Assembly: GCA_965203565.1 (NCBI GenBank) | Contig: OZ241896.1 | Location: 1,116,001 to 1,180,000, forward strand | Reading direction: 5' to 3' | Length of the DNA stretch: 64,000 nt | From: JAAXGX01 sp965203565 | GTDB lineage: Bacteria; Acidobacteriota; Vicinamibacteria; Vicinamibacterales; UBA8438 | Shown: piece by piece, positions 51,431 through 60,701 of the stretch | Layout: the number at the start of each line of letters is the position of its first letter | How positions within the stretch are numbered: position 1 is the first letter of the stretch | Translations under genes and position numbers: made by a program | Notes under the pieces: generated by a model | The model's input: only the letters and a program-made list of their open reading frames with translations | Told to the model about the DNA's origin: nothing | Database searches by the model: none

Positions 51431-53170
51431 GTGGGCGTCATCCTTGGAATCAACGCATTTCATGCAGGCGCGGCGGCCGCCCTGGTCATCGACGGGAAGC
51501 CGGTCGTCGCAATCGCCGAGGAACGGCTCAACAGGGTGAAGCATCACGGCGGCTTCCCTGCTCAATCCATTCAGTGCTGTCTCGACTACGCCGGAGCGGC
51601 CTTCTCGGACATCGACGCAGTGGCCATAGGCCGCGACAAGTCGGCCAATCGCCTTCGGAAACTCGCCTACGTCACCCGCAATCCCGGCAAGCTGCTGAAT
51701 CTCGCCAAGCTGCGAACGGCGCGGGCGGCGCTCGACGACGTCAAGGAGGAAATGGCGGCGCGCTGTGGAGTGAACCCGAACCGGCTCCGCTTCGAGCAGC
51801 ACGACGTCGAGCACCACGTCGCCCACACGGCCAGCGCTTATTTCATCTCCCCGTGGGAGCGCGCGACCGGGCTGACGGTGGACGGCTCCGGCGACTTCGT
51901 CACCTGCATGATGACCGAATGCGTGGGATCCGGCATCAGGCTGAAGCATCGGATCCACGTGCCCCAGTCGCTGGGTTCGCTGTACACGATGGTGTGCGAG
52001 TTCATAGGCTACGACCGGTATGGCGATGAAGGCAAGGTCATGGGTCTGGCGCCCCTGGGGGAGGACGTCCATCGCGACGCGTTCGTCGACATGATTGAAG
52101 CGACGCCCGCAGGCCTGCGCCTGAACCCGAAGTATTTCGTTCCGTTCGGCTCCAACCAGGGGATCTCGATCGCCGGGGACGGAACGGCGAGGCTTTCGCG
52201 GCATTACTCGGACGAGATGGTGAAGCGTTTCGGCTCGCCCCGGTCGCGCGGCGCCGAGATCACGGCGCGCGAGCGGAACCTCGCCCGCGGCTTGCAGACT
52301 CGTTTCGAGGACGTCTACATGCACCTGCTGCGCCTCGCCCACCGGAAGGCGCCGAACGATCGCGTCTGTCTTGCGGGCGGTTGCGCGCTCAACAGCGTGG
52401 CCAACGGCAAACTGTTTCACGAAACGCCGTTCAGGGAGACCGTCATTCAACCGGCTGCGGGCGACGACGGACTCGCCCTCGGCGCGGCTCTCTTCGTGAG
52501 CAATGCGGTCAGGAAGGAGGGAAGACGGTGGGTGATGTCGGACGCATTTCTGGGGCCCGACCATTCCGGTGAGACGATGGAGCGGGTTCTGCGGGAGCGC
52601 GGGATCGCCTATCGCAAGCTGAACCGGGGCGAACTTCTGGACGAGACGGCTGGAGAGCTCGAACGCGGACAAGTCGTGGGATGGTTTCAGGGCCGCAGCG
52701 AATGGGGTCCCCGCGCGCTCGGGAACCGCTCCATCCTTGCGCATCCCGGCCGGCCTGACATGCGGGAGATCCTCAACGCCCGGGTCAAGCACCGCGAGCC
52801 GTTCAGGCCGTTCGCGCCCTCGGTCCTCTCGGAACGGCAGTCCGCGGTGTTCGAGCACGACCACCCGTCCCCGTTCATGCTGCACGTCTACAAGATTCGC
52901 CCCCAGTGGCGCGAGCGCCTGTGCGCCGTCAATCACGTCGACGACACGGGCCGTCTCCAGAGCGTGTCACGCGAGGAGAACCCGCTCTACTACGATCTGA
53001 TCAGAGCGTTCGAAGCGCGAACCGGCATCCCGGTCCTTCTCAACACGAGCTTCAACGAGAACGAACCGATCGTCGAGCATCCGGCCGAAGCGGCCGATTG
53101 CTTCCTCCGCACGAAGATGGACGTGCTGGTGCTCGGCGCCTGCTTTTGCCGCAAGCAGCCCGTGGTGTAA
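51431..53170 (+). CDS. Carbamoyltransferase (TobZ/NodU family)
   Basis: A 579-residue enzyme with the two-domain layout of O-carbamoyltransferases, which make carbamoyl-AMP and place the carbamoyl group on a sugar or antibiotic hydroxyl. The Kae1-like N-terminal domain has ILGINAFHAGAAAALVIDG, EHHVAHTASAYF (metal histidines) and CLAGGCALNSVANG; the YrdC-like part follows with GRSEWGPRALGNRSILA and NTSFNENEPIVEHP. Acts on the product of the cluster, presumably a polysaccharide sugar. The last residues (QPVV) and the stop codon are encoded by a dispersed repeat. Confidence 0.93.
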   Translation: MGVILGINAFHAGAAAALVIDGKPVVAIAEERLNRVKHHGGFPAQSIQCCLDYAGAAFSDIDAVAIGRDKSANRLRKLAYVTRNPGKLLNLAKLRTARAALDDVKEEMAARCGVNPNRLRFEQHDVEHHVAHTASAYFISPWERATGLTVDGSGDFVTCMMTECVGSGIRLKHRIHVPQSLGSLYTMVCEFIGYDRYGDEGKVMGLAPLGEDVHRDAFVDMIEATPAGLRLNPKYFVPFGSNQGISIAGDGTARLSRHYSDEMVKRFGSPRSRGAEITARERNLARGLQTRFEDVYMHLLRLAHRKAPNDRVCLAGGCALNSVANGKLFHETPFRETVIQPAAGDDGLALGAALFVSNAVRKEGRRWVMSDAFLGPDHSGETMERVLRERGIAYRKLNRGELLDETAGELERGQVVGWFQGRSEWGPRALGNRSILAHPGRPDMREILNARVKHREPFRPFAPSVLSERQSAVFEHDHPSPFMLHVYKIRPQWRERLCAVNHVDDTGRLQSVSREENPLYYDLIRAFEARTGIPVLLNTSFNENEPIVEHPAEAADCFLRTKMDVLVLGACFCRKQPVV

Positions 53171-53312
53171 CAGCCCGTGGTGAAACCCCCGCGGGGCGCC
53201 CGGCTGACAAGGCGTGAGGAGGGAGCATATTGGCCATATTCGACCGACGAACAACGCAGTTCAGCCGGGATGCAGCGCCCGTCGAATGCAGCGGGGATTT
53301 CGCCACGGGCTG
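53156..53312. repeat. Dispersed inverted-repeat element, copy with doubled left end
   Basis: Terminal inverted repeats CAGCCCGTGGTG (53171-53182) and CGCCACGGGCTG (53301-53312) enclose about 118 bases; an extra left end lies at 53156-53167. Inside, CCCGGCTGA (53199-53207) pairs with TCAGCCGGG (53261-53269). It also carries GAGGAGGG (53216-53223) six bases before a TTG. Compared with the copy at 60702-60879 it lacks about 19 bases near the left end. It fills the gap between the carbamoyltransferase and dehydrogenase genes. Confidence 0.8.
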
Positions 53313-53325
53313 GTGAGGGCGATTG

Positions 53326-55497
53326 ATGAAGCAGATCGTTCAGAACGCGCGCAGCGGCAGGCTTGCCGTCGAGACGGCGCCCGATCCGCAGTCTCAGGCG
53401 GGACATCTGCTGGTCCGCACCCGGACCTCGCTGATCTCCGCCGGCACCGAACGTCTGGCGGTCCGGTTCGCCCGGAAAAGCCTGATCGAAAAGGCCCATG
53501 CGCGTCCCGATCTGGTCCGCAGGACGATCGGCAAGCTCAAACGGGACGGACTTGCCGAGACTGCGGCGGCGGTCATGGCGCGCCTGGATGAACCGTTGCC
53601 GTTCGGCTATTCGGCCGCCGGCGTGGTGGTCGACGTCGGCGCCGGTCTGGGAGGCCGGCGCCGGACGGGGCAGCGCGTGGCGATCGCCGGCGCCGGCTTG
53701 GCGAACCACGCCGAGTTGAACACCGTTCCGGAAAACCTGGTGGTTCCCGTTCCCGACGACGTGGCGGACGACGAGGCATGCTACGCCACCGTGTGCGCCA
53801 TCGCCTTGCACGGCGTGCGCCTGACGCGGCCCGAACTGGGCGCGTGGTGCGCCGTCATCGGCGTCGGGCTGATCGGACAACTCGCCGCGCAGCTTCTCGC
53901 CCTGTCCGGGGCGCGGGTGCTCGCGCTCGATTTCGACCGCGGCCGCCTGGAGCTTGCGGAACGTCTCGGCGCCGAGGCGATTTGCGACCTGACGGATGGA
54001 GATCCGCGGGCCGCGGCCATGGCGGCGACGGACGGCCTCGGGTGCGACGCCGTCGTCATCGCCGCCGCAACCGAGTCGAGCGCCCCTTTGGAGACGGCTG
54101 CGCAGATCGCCCGGGATCGCGCGACAGTGTCGCTCATCGGGAACGTCGGAACCGCGTTCCCCTACCGCGAGTTCGTGCGGAAGGAGTTGACGATCAAGGT
54201 CTCCCGGTCTTACGGGCCGGGCCGGTACGATCCGGACTACGAGAAACGCGGGATGAAATACCCGCCGGGCTTCGTGCGCTGGACCGAGACCGAGAACCTG
54301 AAGACGGCGCTGGACCTGATGCGGGCCGGCCGTGACCGCCGCCTGAACGTCGGCGCTCTGACGACCCACCGCTTGAGCTTCGATCGCGTGCAGGCCGCCT
54401 ATTCCATGGTCGCCGACGGGACCGAGCCGCACTTGGGCGTGGTGCTTCGCTATGACGAATCCGGGCCTCGGGAGCATGACGCTCCGCCGCCGCCGCCGGC
54501 CCGTCGGTCCTTCGCGAAGCGGGAGCGCTGCGTGCTCGGCGTCGTCGGCGCCGGGCAGTTCGCGCGCGCCATCTTGTTGCCGGCGTTGAAGGCGATGCCG
54601 AACTGCGAACTCCACACCGTCGTCGCTGCGCGCGGCGTCTCCGCCGAGCACAGCCGCCGGCGCTTCGGTTTCGCCCGCGCCGCGACTGACGAAGACGCCG
54701 TCTTCGACGATCCTGACGTCAATGCAGTCCTGCTGGCGACGCCGCACGACCTGCACGCGCGCCAGACGTCGCGTGCTCTGAACGCCGGCAAGCACGTCTT
54801 CGTCGAAAAGCCCCTGGCCCTGACGCGAGAGGAGCTCCGGGAGGCGGCCGCCGCCGCCCGCGCGTCCGGCGCGTTCTTCCAGGTCGGATTCAATCGGCGT
54901 TTCGCGCCGCTGAGCCTGATCGCGAAGAAGCGTCTGGCCGGACTGCCCGGGCGCCGGCACATCCTGTTGCGCGTCAACGCCGGACCGCCTCCCGAAGACA
55001 GCCGGCTGTGCGACGCGGACGAGGGGCACGGGAGAATTCTCGGCGAAGCCTGCCACTTCATCGACTTCGGCGCCTTTCTGGCGGGCGCTCCTGTCGTCGC
55101 CGTCCAGGCCGAGGCGGCCGGCTCGGGCGCCCCGTGCGAGGACGTGACGATCATCTGCGATCTGGCGGACGGCAGCCTCGCCACGGTGTTCTATACGGCG
55201 CTGGGCGACACCGCCCGCGGCAAGGAGCTGATCGAAGCGTATGCGGGAGGCGTCGTCGTCGAGATCGAGGACTTCAGGCGCCTGACCACCACCGGAAACG
55301 GCCGCGTTCGAAAGAAAAGAATACGCGGCCGGCAGGACAAGGGACATCGCGCCGAACTCCAGGCGTTCGTCGACGCGGTCATCGCCGGCGGCCGCCCGCC
55401 GGTGGACGAAGCGCAACTGCTCAACTCCAGCCTCGCGACGCTCGCGGTCGTCGAGTCGCTGGCGAAAGGCGCGCGGGTCGTCCTCGAATCGCCTTGA
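53326..55497 (+). CDS. Fused zinc-type alcohol dehydrogenase and Gfo/Idh/MocA oxidoreductase
   Basis: A 723-residue bidomain protein. Residues 1-375 are a medium-chain dehydrogenase: RTSLISAGTERLAVRFARKS, PFGYSAAGVVVDVG, and the NAD site VIGVGLIGQLAAQLLALSGARVLALD. Residues 400-723 are a Gfo/Idh/MocA enzyme with VLGVVGAGQFARAILLPALKA and HVFVEKPLAL (the EKP motif). A Pro/Arg linker joins them. Such fusions are found in polysaccharide clusters beside heparinase-like proteins and presumably oxidise or epimerise a nucleotide sugar. It starts 13 bases after the repeat element and its stop overlaps the next start (TTGA). Confidence 0.92.
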   Translation: MKQIVQNARSGRLAVETAPDPQSQAGHLLVRTRTSLISAGTERLAVRFARKSLIEKAHARPDLVRRTIGKLKRDGLAETAAAVMARLDEPLPFGYSAAGVVVDVGAGLGGRRRTGQRVAIAGAGLANHAELNTVPENLVVPVPDDVADDEACYATVCAIALHGVRLTRPELGAWCAVIGVGLIGQLAAQLLALSGARVLALDFDRGRLELAERLGAEAICDLTDGDPRAAAMAATDGLGCDAVVIAAATESSAPLETAAQIARDRATVSLIGNVGTAFPYREFVRKELTIKVSRSYGPGRYDPDYEKRGMKYPPGFVRWTETENLKTALDLMRAGRDRRLNVGALTTHRLSFDRVQAAYSMVADGTEPHLGVVLRYDESGPREHDAPPPPPARRSFAKRERCVLGVVGAGQFARAILLPALKAMPNCELHTVVAARGVSAEHSRRRFGFARAATDEDAVFDDPDVNAVLLATPHDLHARQTSRALNAGKHVFVEKPLALTREELREAAAAARASGAFFQVGFNRRFAPLSLIAKKRLAGLPGRRHILLRVNAGPPPEDSRLCDADEGHGRILGEACHFIDFGAFLAGAPVVAVQAEAAGSGAPCEDVTIICDLADGSLATVFYTALGDTARGKELIEAYAGGVVVEIEDFRRLTTTGNGRVRKKRIRGRQDKGHRAELQAFVDAVIAGGRPPVDEAQLLNSSLATLAVVESLAKGARVVLESP

Positions 55498-57332
55498 CCG
55501 TCCTGCGCACGTGGCGGACCGTTCGCCGCCTGACGCCCGCCCAGATCGTCCATCGTCTGATTTGCCGCGGCCGGTTTCTGTGCATGAGCAAGGCTCCGGT
55601 ATGCGCCAGGCGCGCCATCGAGCGGGATGCAGCGAGGTTGCCGCCGCTCGATCCGGCGCGGACGAGCCTGGAGCGCATTGCGCAACGCATCCTGCAATGG
55701 CAGCAAGCGGTCCACGGACGTCATCTCGACGGCGTGATCGAGGGAAGGTTCACGCTGCTGGGCCGCACGATAGACTTCGGCGGCATCGACGCTGTCGACT
55801 GGCGGCGCGACCTGGGCGAAGGAAACAGCGCGCTCTGGCGCATGAACCTCTCGTATTTCGGCTATGCGACGCCGTTGCTGGCGACAGGCCACGCCCAGGC
55901 CCTGGACACGGCCTGCCTGTTGGTCCGCTCGCTGGAGCGCCAGAACCCGTTCGCCGCGCCCGGCGTATTTCGAGACGTCTGGAACCCCTACAGCGCATGC
56001 CACCGCCTGATCAACCTGCTTGCAGGGCTGCATCTTTTCGCGCGCAACGGCGCAGGACGCGAAGCCGCGCACCGGACGGACGCCCAGGCGTTCCTGCTGC
56101 GTCACGTCCGATTCTGCGCGGCCTTCGTACGGCGCAATCTGGAGCGCGATCTGCAATACAACCATCTCCTGAAGAACCACGTCGCCCTGGCCGTGTATGC
56201 GTGCGGCGCAGGCGGCCTGCCGCCGGCTTGGCGCTTCCTGAACCGGGCGGCGCCGGCCTCGATCGCGTCGCAGGTTCTGGCGGACGGCGGCCATGCCGAA
56301 CGGTGTCCCATGTACCACGTCCTCTCGATTCAGGACCTGATGATTCTTGCGGACGCCGGCGTACTCGACCGGGCGGCGGCGCAGATCGTCGACTCCGGGC
56401 TCTCACGCATGCGGCGCGCCCTCGCCGTGATGACGCATCCCGATGGCGACGTCGCCCTGTTCAATGATTCCTGGCTCGGTGAAGCGCTTCCCGCGCGCGC
56501 CGTGATCGCCGGCGAATTCGACGGCGCCGAACCGGAGGCGCAAGTCCTGGAGCGCACCGGATACGTCCAGCTCAGGTCGGGCCGGGACGCGGCGATCTTC
56601 GATTGCGGGGCGTGCGGCCCGGATGACAACCCGGCTCACGCCCACGCGGATTTCCTTGCCGCGGAGCTGTCGATAGGAGGTCGCCGCTTCCTCGTCGATT
56701 TCGGCGTGCCAACCTACTCCGCCGGGGCGCTCAGAGATCTGACGCGGTCGGCGAGCGTGCACAACGGCCCGCGCTTTACGGGCGTCGAGCCGATCGAGTT
56801 CTGGTTGTCGTTTCGAGCAGGGCGCAGGGGATGCGCCTACCGTCTCTCCGATCTCGACCGCGCGCCGGATACGCCGCTCTGGTGCGCGGGCTGGCAGGAC
56901 GGCTATTCGATCATCGCCGCCACGGTGGCTCGGTGCCTGGCGCTGTATCCGGGCCGGGGCGTGCTGATCGTGGACATCTGGCGGGGCGGGGCGGGAAGCG
57001 AGGCCGCCGTCGACTTCCTGGTGTCCGATCAGTGGGTTCCGGGCGGTGCGAATCGGTTCACCTCCGCCGATGGGAGCTCCGGGCGCGTCGTGCTGCTCGA
57101 CGCCGTCGCCGGCTCCATCGACGATCCGGCTCCGGCGCAGCACTGGCCGAAATTCGGCGAGCCGCGCCCGGCCCACCGGCTGCGGGTTCATCCCGCCGGC
57201 GCCGGCGGCAGGCGCTGGGCGGCGACCTGGATCGGCTGGGGGGAAGGCGCGCCCGACGACGCGGCGGCGGTGCGGGACGCCCTGTTCAATGCCGTCGAAG
57301 CGTTCGACGGCAAACAAGGGCGGGCAGCGTAA
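55494..57332 (+). CDS. Heparinase II/III family protein
   Basis: A 612-residue protein, probably a polysaccharide lyase or a processing enzyme of the cluster. The N-terminal alpha-helical toroid contains LWRMNLSYFGYATPLLATGH, WNPYSACHRLINLLAG and LERDLQYNHLLKNHVALAVY (conserved Asn-His). The C-terminal beta-sandwich has DNPAHAHADFLAAELSIGGRRFLVDFGVPTY, where the HAHAD motif carries the metal or catalytic histidines. No clear signal peptide, so its location is open. TTG start overlaps the stop of the dehydrogenase gene. Last gene of the cluster. Confidence 0.88.
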   Translation: MTVLRTWRTVRRLTPAQIVHRLICRGRFLCMSKAPVCARRAIERDAARLPPLDPARTSLERIAQRILQWQQAVHGRHLDGVIEGRFTLLGRTIDFGGIDAVDWRRDLGEGNSALWRMNLSYFGYATPLLATGHAQALDTACLLVRSLERQNPFAAPGVFRDVWNPYSACHRLINLLAGLHLFARNGAGREAAHRTDAQAFLLRHVRFCAAFVRRNLERDLQYNHLLKNHVALAVYACGAGGLPPAWRFLNRAAPASIASQVLADGGHAERCPMYHVLSIQDLMILADAGVLDRAAAQIVDSGLSRMRRALAVMTHPDGDVALFNDSWLGEALPARAVIAGEFDGAEPEAQVLERTGYVQLRSGRDAAIFDCGACGPDDNPAHAHADFLAAELSIGGRRFLVDFGVPTYSAGALRDLTRSASVHNGPRFTGVEPIEFWLSFRAGRRGCAYRLSDLDRAPDTPLWCAGWQDGYSIIAATVARCLALYPGRGVLIVDIWRGGAGSEAAVDFLVSDQWVPGGANRFTSADGSSGRVVLLDAVAGSIDDPAPAQHWPKFGEPRPAHRLRVHPAGAGGRRWAATWIGWGEGAPDDAAAVRDALFNAVEAFDGKQGRAA

Positions 57333-57393
57333 AACCGGGATTCTCGGCGATCGGCCGGACGCCGCGGCGCCGGCGAACGTGCGCCGCGCGGCG

Positions 57394-59202
57394 TCACTGC
57401 GCGACTTCGAGGCCGACAGCGGCCATCAGGGCCAGAGCGTTGGAGCCGGTCGCGCGGCCGGGCCGCAGGCGGTAATCGAACGTCATCGTCCCGTCGGCGA
57501 ACCGATCCTCGAAGTGGACGTTGACCGCCGCCGGCGCGAGGCGGTCGGCGAGGCCGGCGAGCGCGAGGTCGTGCGTCGTCACCAGGCCGACGGCCCGCAG
57601 CCCGGCGAGATGCCGCAGCACGCCGTGCGCCCCTTCCGCCCGGTCGTGCGAGTTCGTGCCGTGGAACAGCTCGTCGAACAGGAACAGGAGCGGCGCCGGT
57701 CCCTGCGCCATCTCCACGAGCCGGCGGACGCGGGTGATCTCGGCGTAGAACCGCGACCGCCCGGCCAGCAGCGAATCCTGCACGCGCAGCGTCGCGCCGA
57801 TCGTGAGCGGCGCTATCCGCAGCCGGCGCGCCCGGACCGGGGCGCCGGCCAGCGCCAGCACCGCGTTGACGCCGACGGTGCGCAGCAGCGTCGTCTTCCC
57901 GGACATGTTCGAACCGCTCACCACCAGAAGCTGCGGCGCGGCGCCCAGCGACACGTCGTTGGCGACCGCCGAGGCGCGCGGCAGGATCGGATGCGCCAGT
58001 CCCTCTCCTTCGTACACGGGAGCCTCGGCGGCCTCGGCCAGCTCGGGGAACGGATCGTCCGGATGCGCGAAGCGGCGGCTCGCGAGCGACGCCAGCGCTT
58101 CGAGCTCGCCCACGGTCCGGAGCCACCCCTCGACCGCCTGCCCGTGACGCGCCCGCCACGCCTCGACGGCCGCCGCGCACTGCGCTTCCCACAGCAGGAC
58201 CGCGGCGATCGGCGCGAACACCAGATTGCGCCGCCAGTCGTGCATCCGGACCGGCCGGCCGAGCCGCCGGGCGGCGCGCGCCGGATCACCGGCGCCGGCG
58301 TCGATCGCGGCGGCAAGCCGGCGGAGCGGTTCGGCCGCGAACGACTCGCGGCGCACCCGCTCGACGAGCGCCGCCAGGACGTCGAGCTCGCGCGACGGCT
58401 CCGATGCTTCGTGCAGCACCCGGCCGGCGGACCGGCGCAGCGCCAGGCCGGCGGCGGCGTTCACGGCGGCGACGCCGAGCGGGACGCCCCCGGGCGCGAC
58501 TCCCGCCGCCCACGCGGCAGCCGACGCGACGGCCGCGGCCGCCAGCGCGCACGCCGCGGCCCGGAGCCATCCGGCGCCCAGATGCGGAACGGCCGGCGCG
58601 GTCGCCCAGCGGACCAGCATGGAGGCGTCGACCGACGCGCGCACGTCCGCGCCGAGCACGTACAGGTCTTCGCGGAACCGCGTCCGCGGCGCGAGGTCCC
58701 GCACCGCCGCCTGCCGGCGACGCACCTCGGCGGCGTCCGCGCCGCCCAGAAGCCACCGGGCGAGCGTCTCCTCCCCCGCCGCGGTCCGGGCCGTCGAGAG
58801 CAACTGGAACAGCGATCCGCGGCCGAACAGGTCGAGGTCGAGCGCGTACGGATGGTCGGCGTCGCGGAACCGTTCGCCCGTCTCGCCCACCTCGACCCAG
58901 CGGTCCTCCACCCGCGCCAGACCGAGCTGGTGCCACAGGACGCGGCGCGCGGCGGTCCGCAGGTCGCGGATCACGCGGTCGTGAACGACGACCAGGACGG
59001 CGAACGCCGCGGCCGGCGCGGCCATCCACCACGCGGAGAGCCACCCTTGCCACAACGACGCCCAGGCGAGCACGGCCGCCGCCGCCGCCGCGAGCCGCGC
59101 GCGGCTCAGGCGCCGATCGGCTCGCGCGAGCTGCACCGCCCGGACGCCGCGCGCCGACAACTCCCCGCGGTGGTATCGACCAGGATCAGCGGCGGCCGTC
59201 AT
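57394..59202 (-). CDS. Membrane-anchored MutS-like ATPase
   Basis: A 602-residue protein. Only the core and ATPase parts of MutS are present; the mismatch-recognition and connector domains are absent. Hydrophobic helices lie near residues 35-75 (VLAWASLWQGWLSAWWMAAP) and near 210-245. The ATPase has Walker A SGSNMSGKTTLLRTVG, Walker B PLLFLFDELFHGTNSHDR and the His motif GLVTTHDLAL. Such short membrane MutS homologues are found in several phyla and have no defined role in mismatch repair. Minus-strand TATAAT at 59213-59218 suggests a very short leader. Convergent with the heparinase-like gene. Confidence 0.87.
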   Translation of the reverse strand: MTAAADPGRYHRGELSARGVRAVQLARADRRLSRARLAAAAAAVLAWASLWQGWLSAWWMAAPAAAFAVLVVVHDRVIRDLRTAARRVLWHQLGLARVEDRWVEVGETGERFRDADHPYALDLDLFGRGSLFQLLSTARTAAGEETLARWLLGGADAAEVRRRQAAVRDLAPRTRFREDLYVLGADVRASVDASMLVRWATAPAVPHLGAGWLRAAACALAAAAVASAAAWAAGVAPGGVPLGVAAVNAAAGLALRRSAGRVLHEASEPSRELDVLAALVERVRRESFAAEPLRRLAAAIDAGAGDPARAARRLGRPVRMHDWRRNLVFAPIAAVLLWEAQCAAAVEAWRARHGQAVEGWLRTVGELEALASLASRRFAHPDDPFPELAEAAEAPVYEGEGLAHPILPRASAVANDVSLGAAPQLLVVSGSNMSGKTTLLRTVGVNAVLALAGAPVRARRLRIAPLTIGATLRVQDSLLAGRSRFYAEITRVRRLVEMAQGPAPLLFLFDELFHGTNSHDRAEGAHGVLRHLAGLRAVGLVTTHDLALAGLADRLAPAAVNVHFEDRFADGTMTFDYRLRPGRATGSNALALMAAVGLEVAQ

Positions 59203-59212
59203 GGGGAACCGG

Positions 59213-59218
59213 ATTATA
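59213..59218 (-). promoter_or_regulatory. -10 hexamer TATAAT of the MutS-like gene
   Basis: On the minus strand a perfect TATAAT ends 11 bases before the ATG at 59202, so the predicted leader is only about four bases. GGTTCCCC in between offers no ribosome site. Confidence 0.5.
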
Positions 59219-59260
59219 GGACGCCGCGACCGGCAGGGAGGGATCGCCGGGTCGCCGGTC

Positions 59261-59266
59261 TATAAT
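59261..59266 (+). promoter_or_regulatory. -10 hexamer TATAAT of the PQQ-like propeller gene
   Basis: A perfect TATAAT about 42 bases before the first ATG, diverging from the MutS-like promoter 43 bases away. The predicted leader is about 30 bases and includes the purine-rich GGAACCGGAAG ribosome site. Confidence 0.5.
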
Positions 59267-59302
59267 GCGGCGGCAAGCTGCCCTGTCTCCCGGAACCGGA
59301 AG

Positions 59303-60664
59303 ATGATGATGAGCCCGATGCGCGGAACCCGGCTCGCCGCCGCCGCGCTGCTTCTGCTCGCGCCGGCCGCGGCCCCGGCCGCCGGCGAGTGGCCGCAGTT
59401 CCGGGGCCGGGAGGCGGGAGTCGCGCCCGACCACCCCGATCTGCCGGACCGCTGGAGCGCGACCGAGAACGTCGTCTGGACGGTCGACCTCCCCGGCCTG
59501 GGGTGGAGCTCGCCGATCGTCTGGGGCGACCACGTGCTCGTGACGACGGCGGTCAGCGCGGGAGAGGAGCCGCAGCCGGTCAAGGGGCTGTACGACCCGG
59601 GGGATCGGCACGGCAAGCGGGACGCCGCCGCGGCGCACCGCTGGATGGTGTACGACGTCGACCTCCGGACCGGCGCCGTGCGCTGGACGCGGGAGCTGCG
59701 GGCGGCGGTCCCGACGATCAAGCGCCACCTGAAGGCCAGCTTCGCGTCGGAGACGCCGGTCACCGACGGCCGGCGGGTGTACGTCTACTTCGGCAGCATC
59801 GGGCTGGTGGCCGCTCTCGACCTGGCGGGCGAGGTGGTCTGGACGCGGGACGTCGGCGCGTTCAACGGCCACCAGGAGTTCGCGCCGGCCGCGTCGCCGG
59901 TGCTGCACGACGGCCGGCTGTTCATCGTCAACGACAACACGACCGAATCGTTCCTCGCCGCCTTCGACGCGGCGACGGGCGAGCAGCTCTGGCGGGTGGT
60001 CCGGGACGAGACCGAGAACTGGTCGACGCCGCTCGTCTGGGAGAACGACCTGCGCACCGAGATCGTGATCACGGCGCGGCGGAAGGTCCGGTCGTACGAT
60101 CTCGACGGCCGGGTGCTCTGGGAGCTCCGGGGGATGACCGGCAACGTCGCGCCGACGCCGTTCGCCAGCGGCGGGCTGGCGTATCTGAGCTCCGGCTATC
60201 CGGGCGCGTCCGTGCGCCCCGTCTATGCGGTCCGTCCGGGCGGGTCGGGCGACATCTCGCTCGACCCGGACAACCCGGCCGACCACCCGTACGTCGCCTG
60301 GTTCCAGCCGCTGCTCGGAACGTACGTGACCTCGGCTCTGGTCTACCGCGGCCTGTACTACACGCTGCTCGACCGCGGCCTGATGCTGGCGCACGACGCG
60401 GCGACCGGCCGGCAGGTCTACGGCCGGCGGCGGCTGCGGCCGGGGAGCGGGTTCACGGCGTCGCCCTGGGCGTACAACGGCAAGGTGTTCGTTCTGAGCG
60501 AGGACGGCGACGCCTACGTCGTCCGGGCCGGGCCGGAGTTCGAGATACTGGGGACGAACACGCTCGACGAGATGACGCTGGCGACGCCGGCGGTGGCGGG
60601 CGGCAACCTGATCGTGCGGACGCAGTCGAAGCTGTACTGCTTCTCGAAGCGGGGCGGCCGGTGA
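59303..60664 (+). CDS. Secreted PQQ-like beta-propeller repeat protein
   Basis: A 453-residue exported protein. Three ATG codons in a row begin it; the third (59309) has the better spacing to GGAAG. The signal peptide (AAAALLLLAPAAAPAAG) is followed by EWPQFRGREAGVAPDHPDLPDRW, the usual opening of BamB-like propellers in this lineage, then docking repeats such as ALDLAGEVVWTRDVG, AFDAATGEQLWRVV and SYDLDGRVLWELRG. No heme or clear dehydrogenase motif. Role unknown, probably periplasmic binding or redox. Related in plan to the gene at 17176-18549. Confidence 0.87.
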   Translation: MMMSPMRGTRLAAAALLLLAPAAAPAAGEWPQFRGREAGVAPDHPDLPDRWSATENVVWTVDLPGLGWSSPIVWGDHVLVTTAVSAGEEPQPVKGLYDPGDRHGKRDAAAAHRWMVYDVDLRTGAVRWTRELRAAVPTIKRHLKASFASETPVTDGRRVYVYFGSIGLVAALDLAGEVVWTRDVGAFNGHQEFAPAASPVLHDGRLFIVNDNTTESFLAAFDAATGEQLWRVVRDETENWSTPLVWENDLRTEIVITARRKVRSYDLDGRVLWELRGMTGNVAPTPFASGGLAYLSSGYPGASVRPVYAVRPGGSGDISLDPDNPADHPYVAWFQPLLGTYVTSALVYRGLYYTLLDRGLMLAHDAATGRQVYGRRRLRPGSGFTASPWAYNGKVFVLSEDGDAYVVRAGPEFEILGTNTLDEMTLATPAVAGGNLIVRTQSKLYCFSKRGGR

Positions 60665-60701
60665 CGTGGCGGGCGGCGGCGGCGCGGCGAGCATGCCGGC
60701 C

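Noticed and set aside
52967..53254. Short minus-strand frames starting MFVG inside the dispersed repeat, also at 60811
   Set aside because: They look similar only because the repeat DNA is conserved; frames break at indels between copies and no codon-level conservation is visible.
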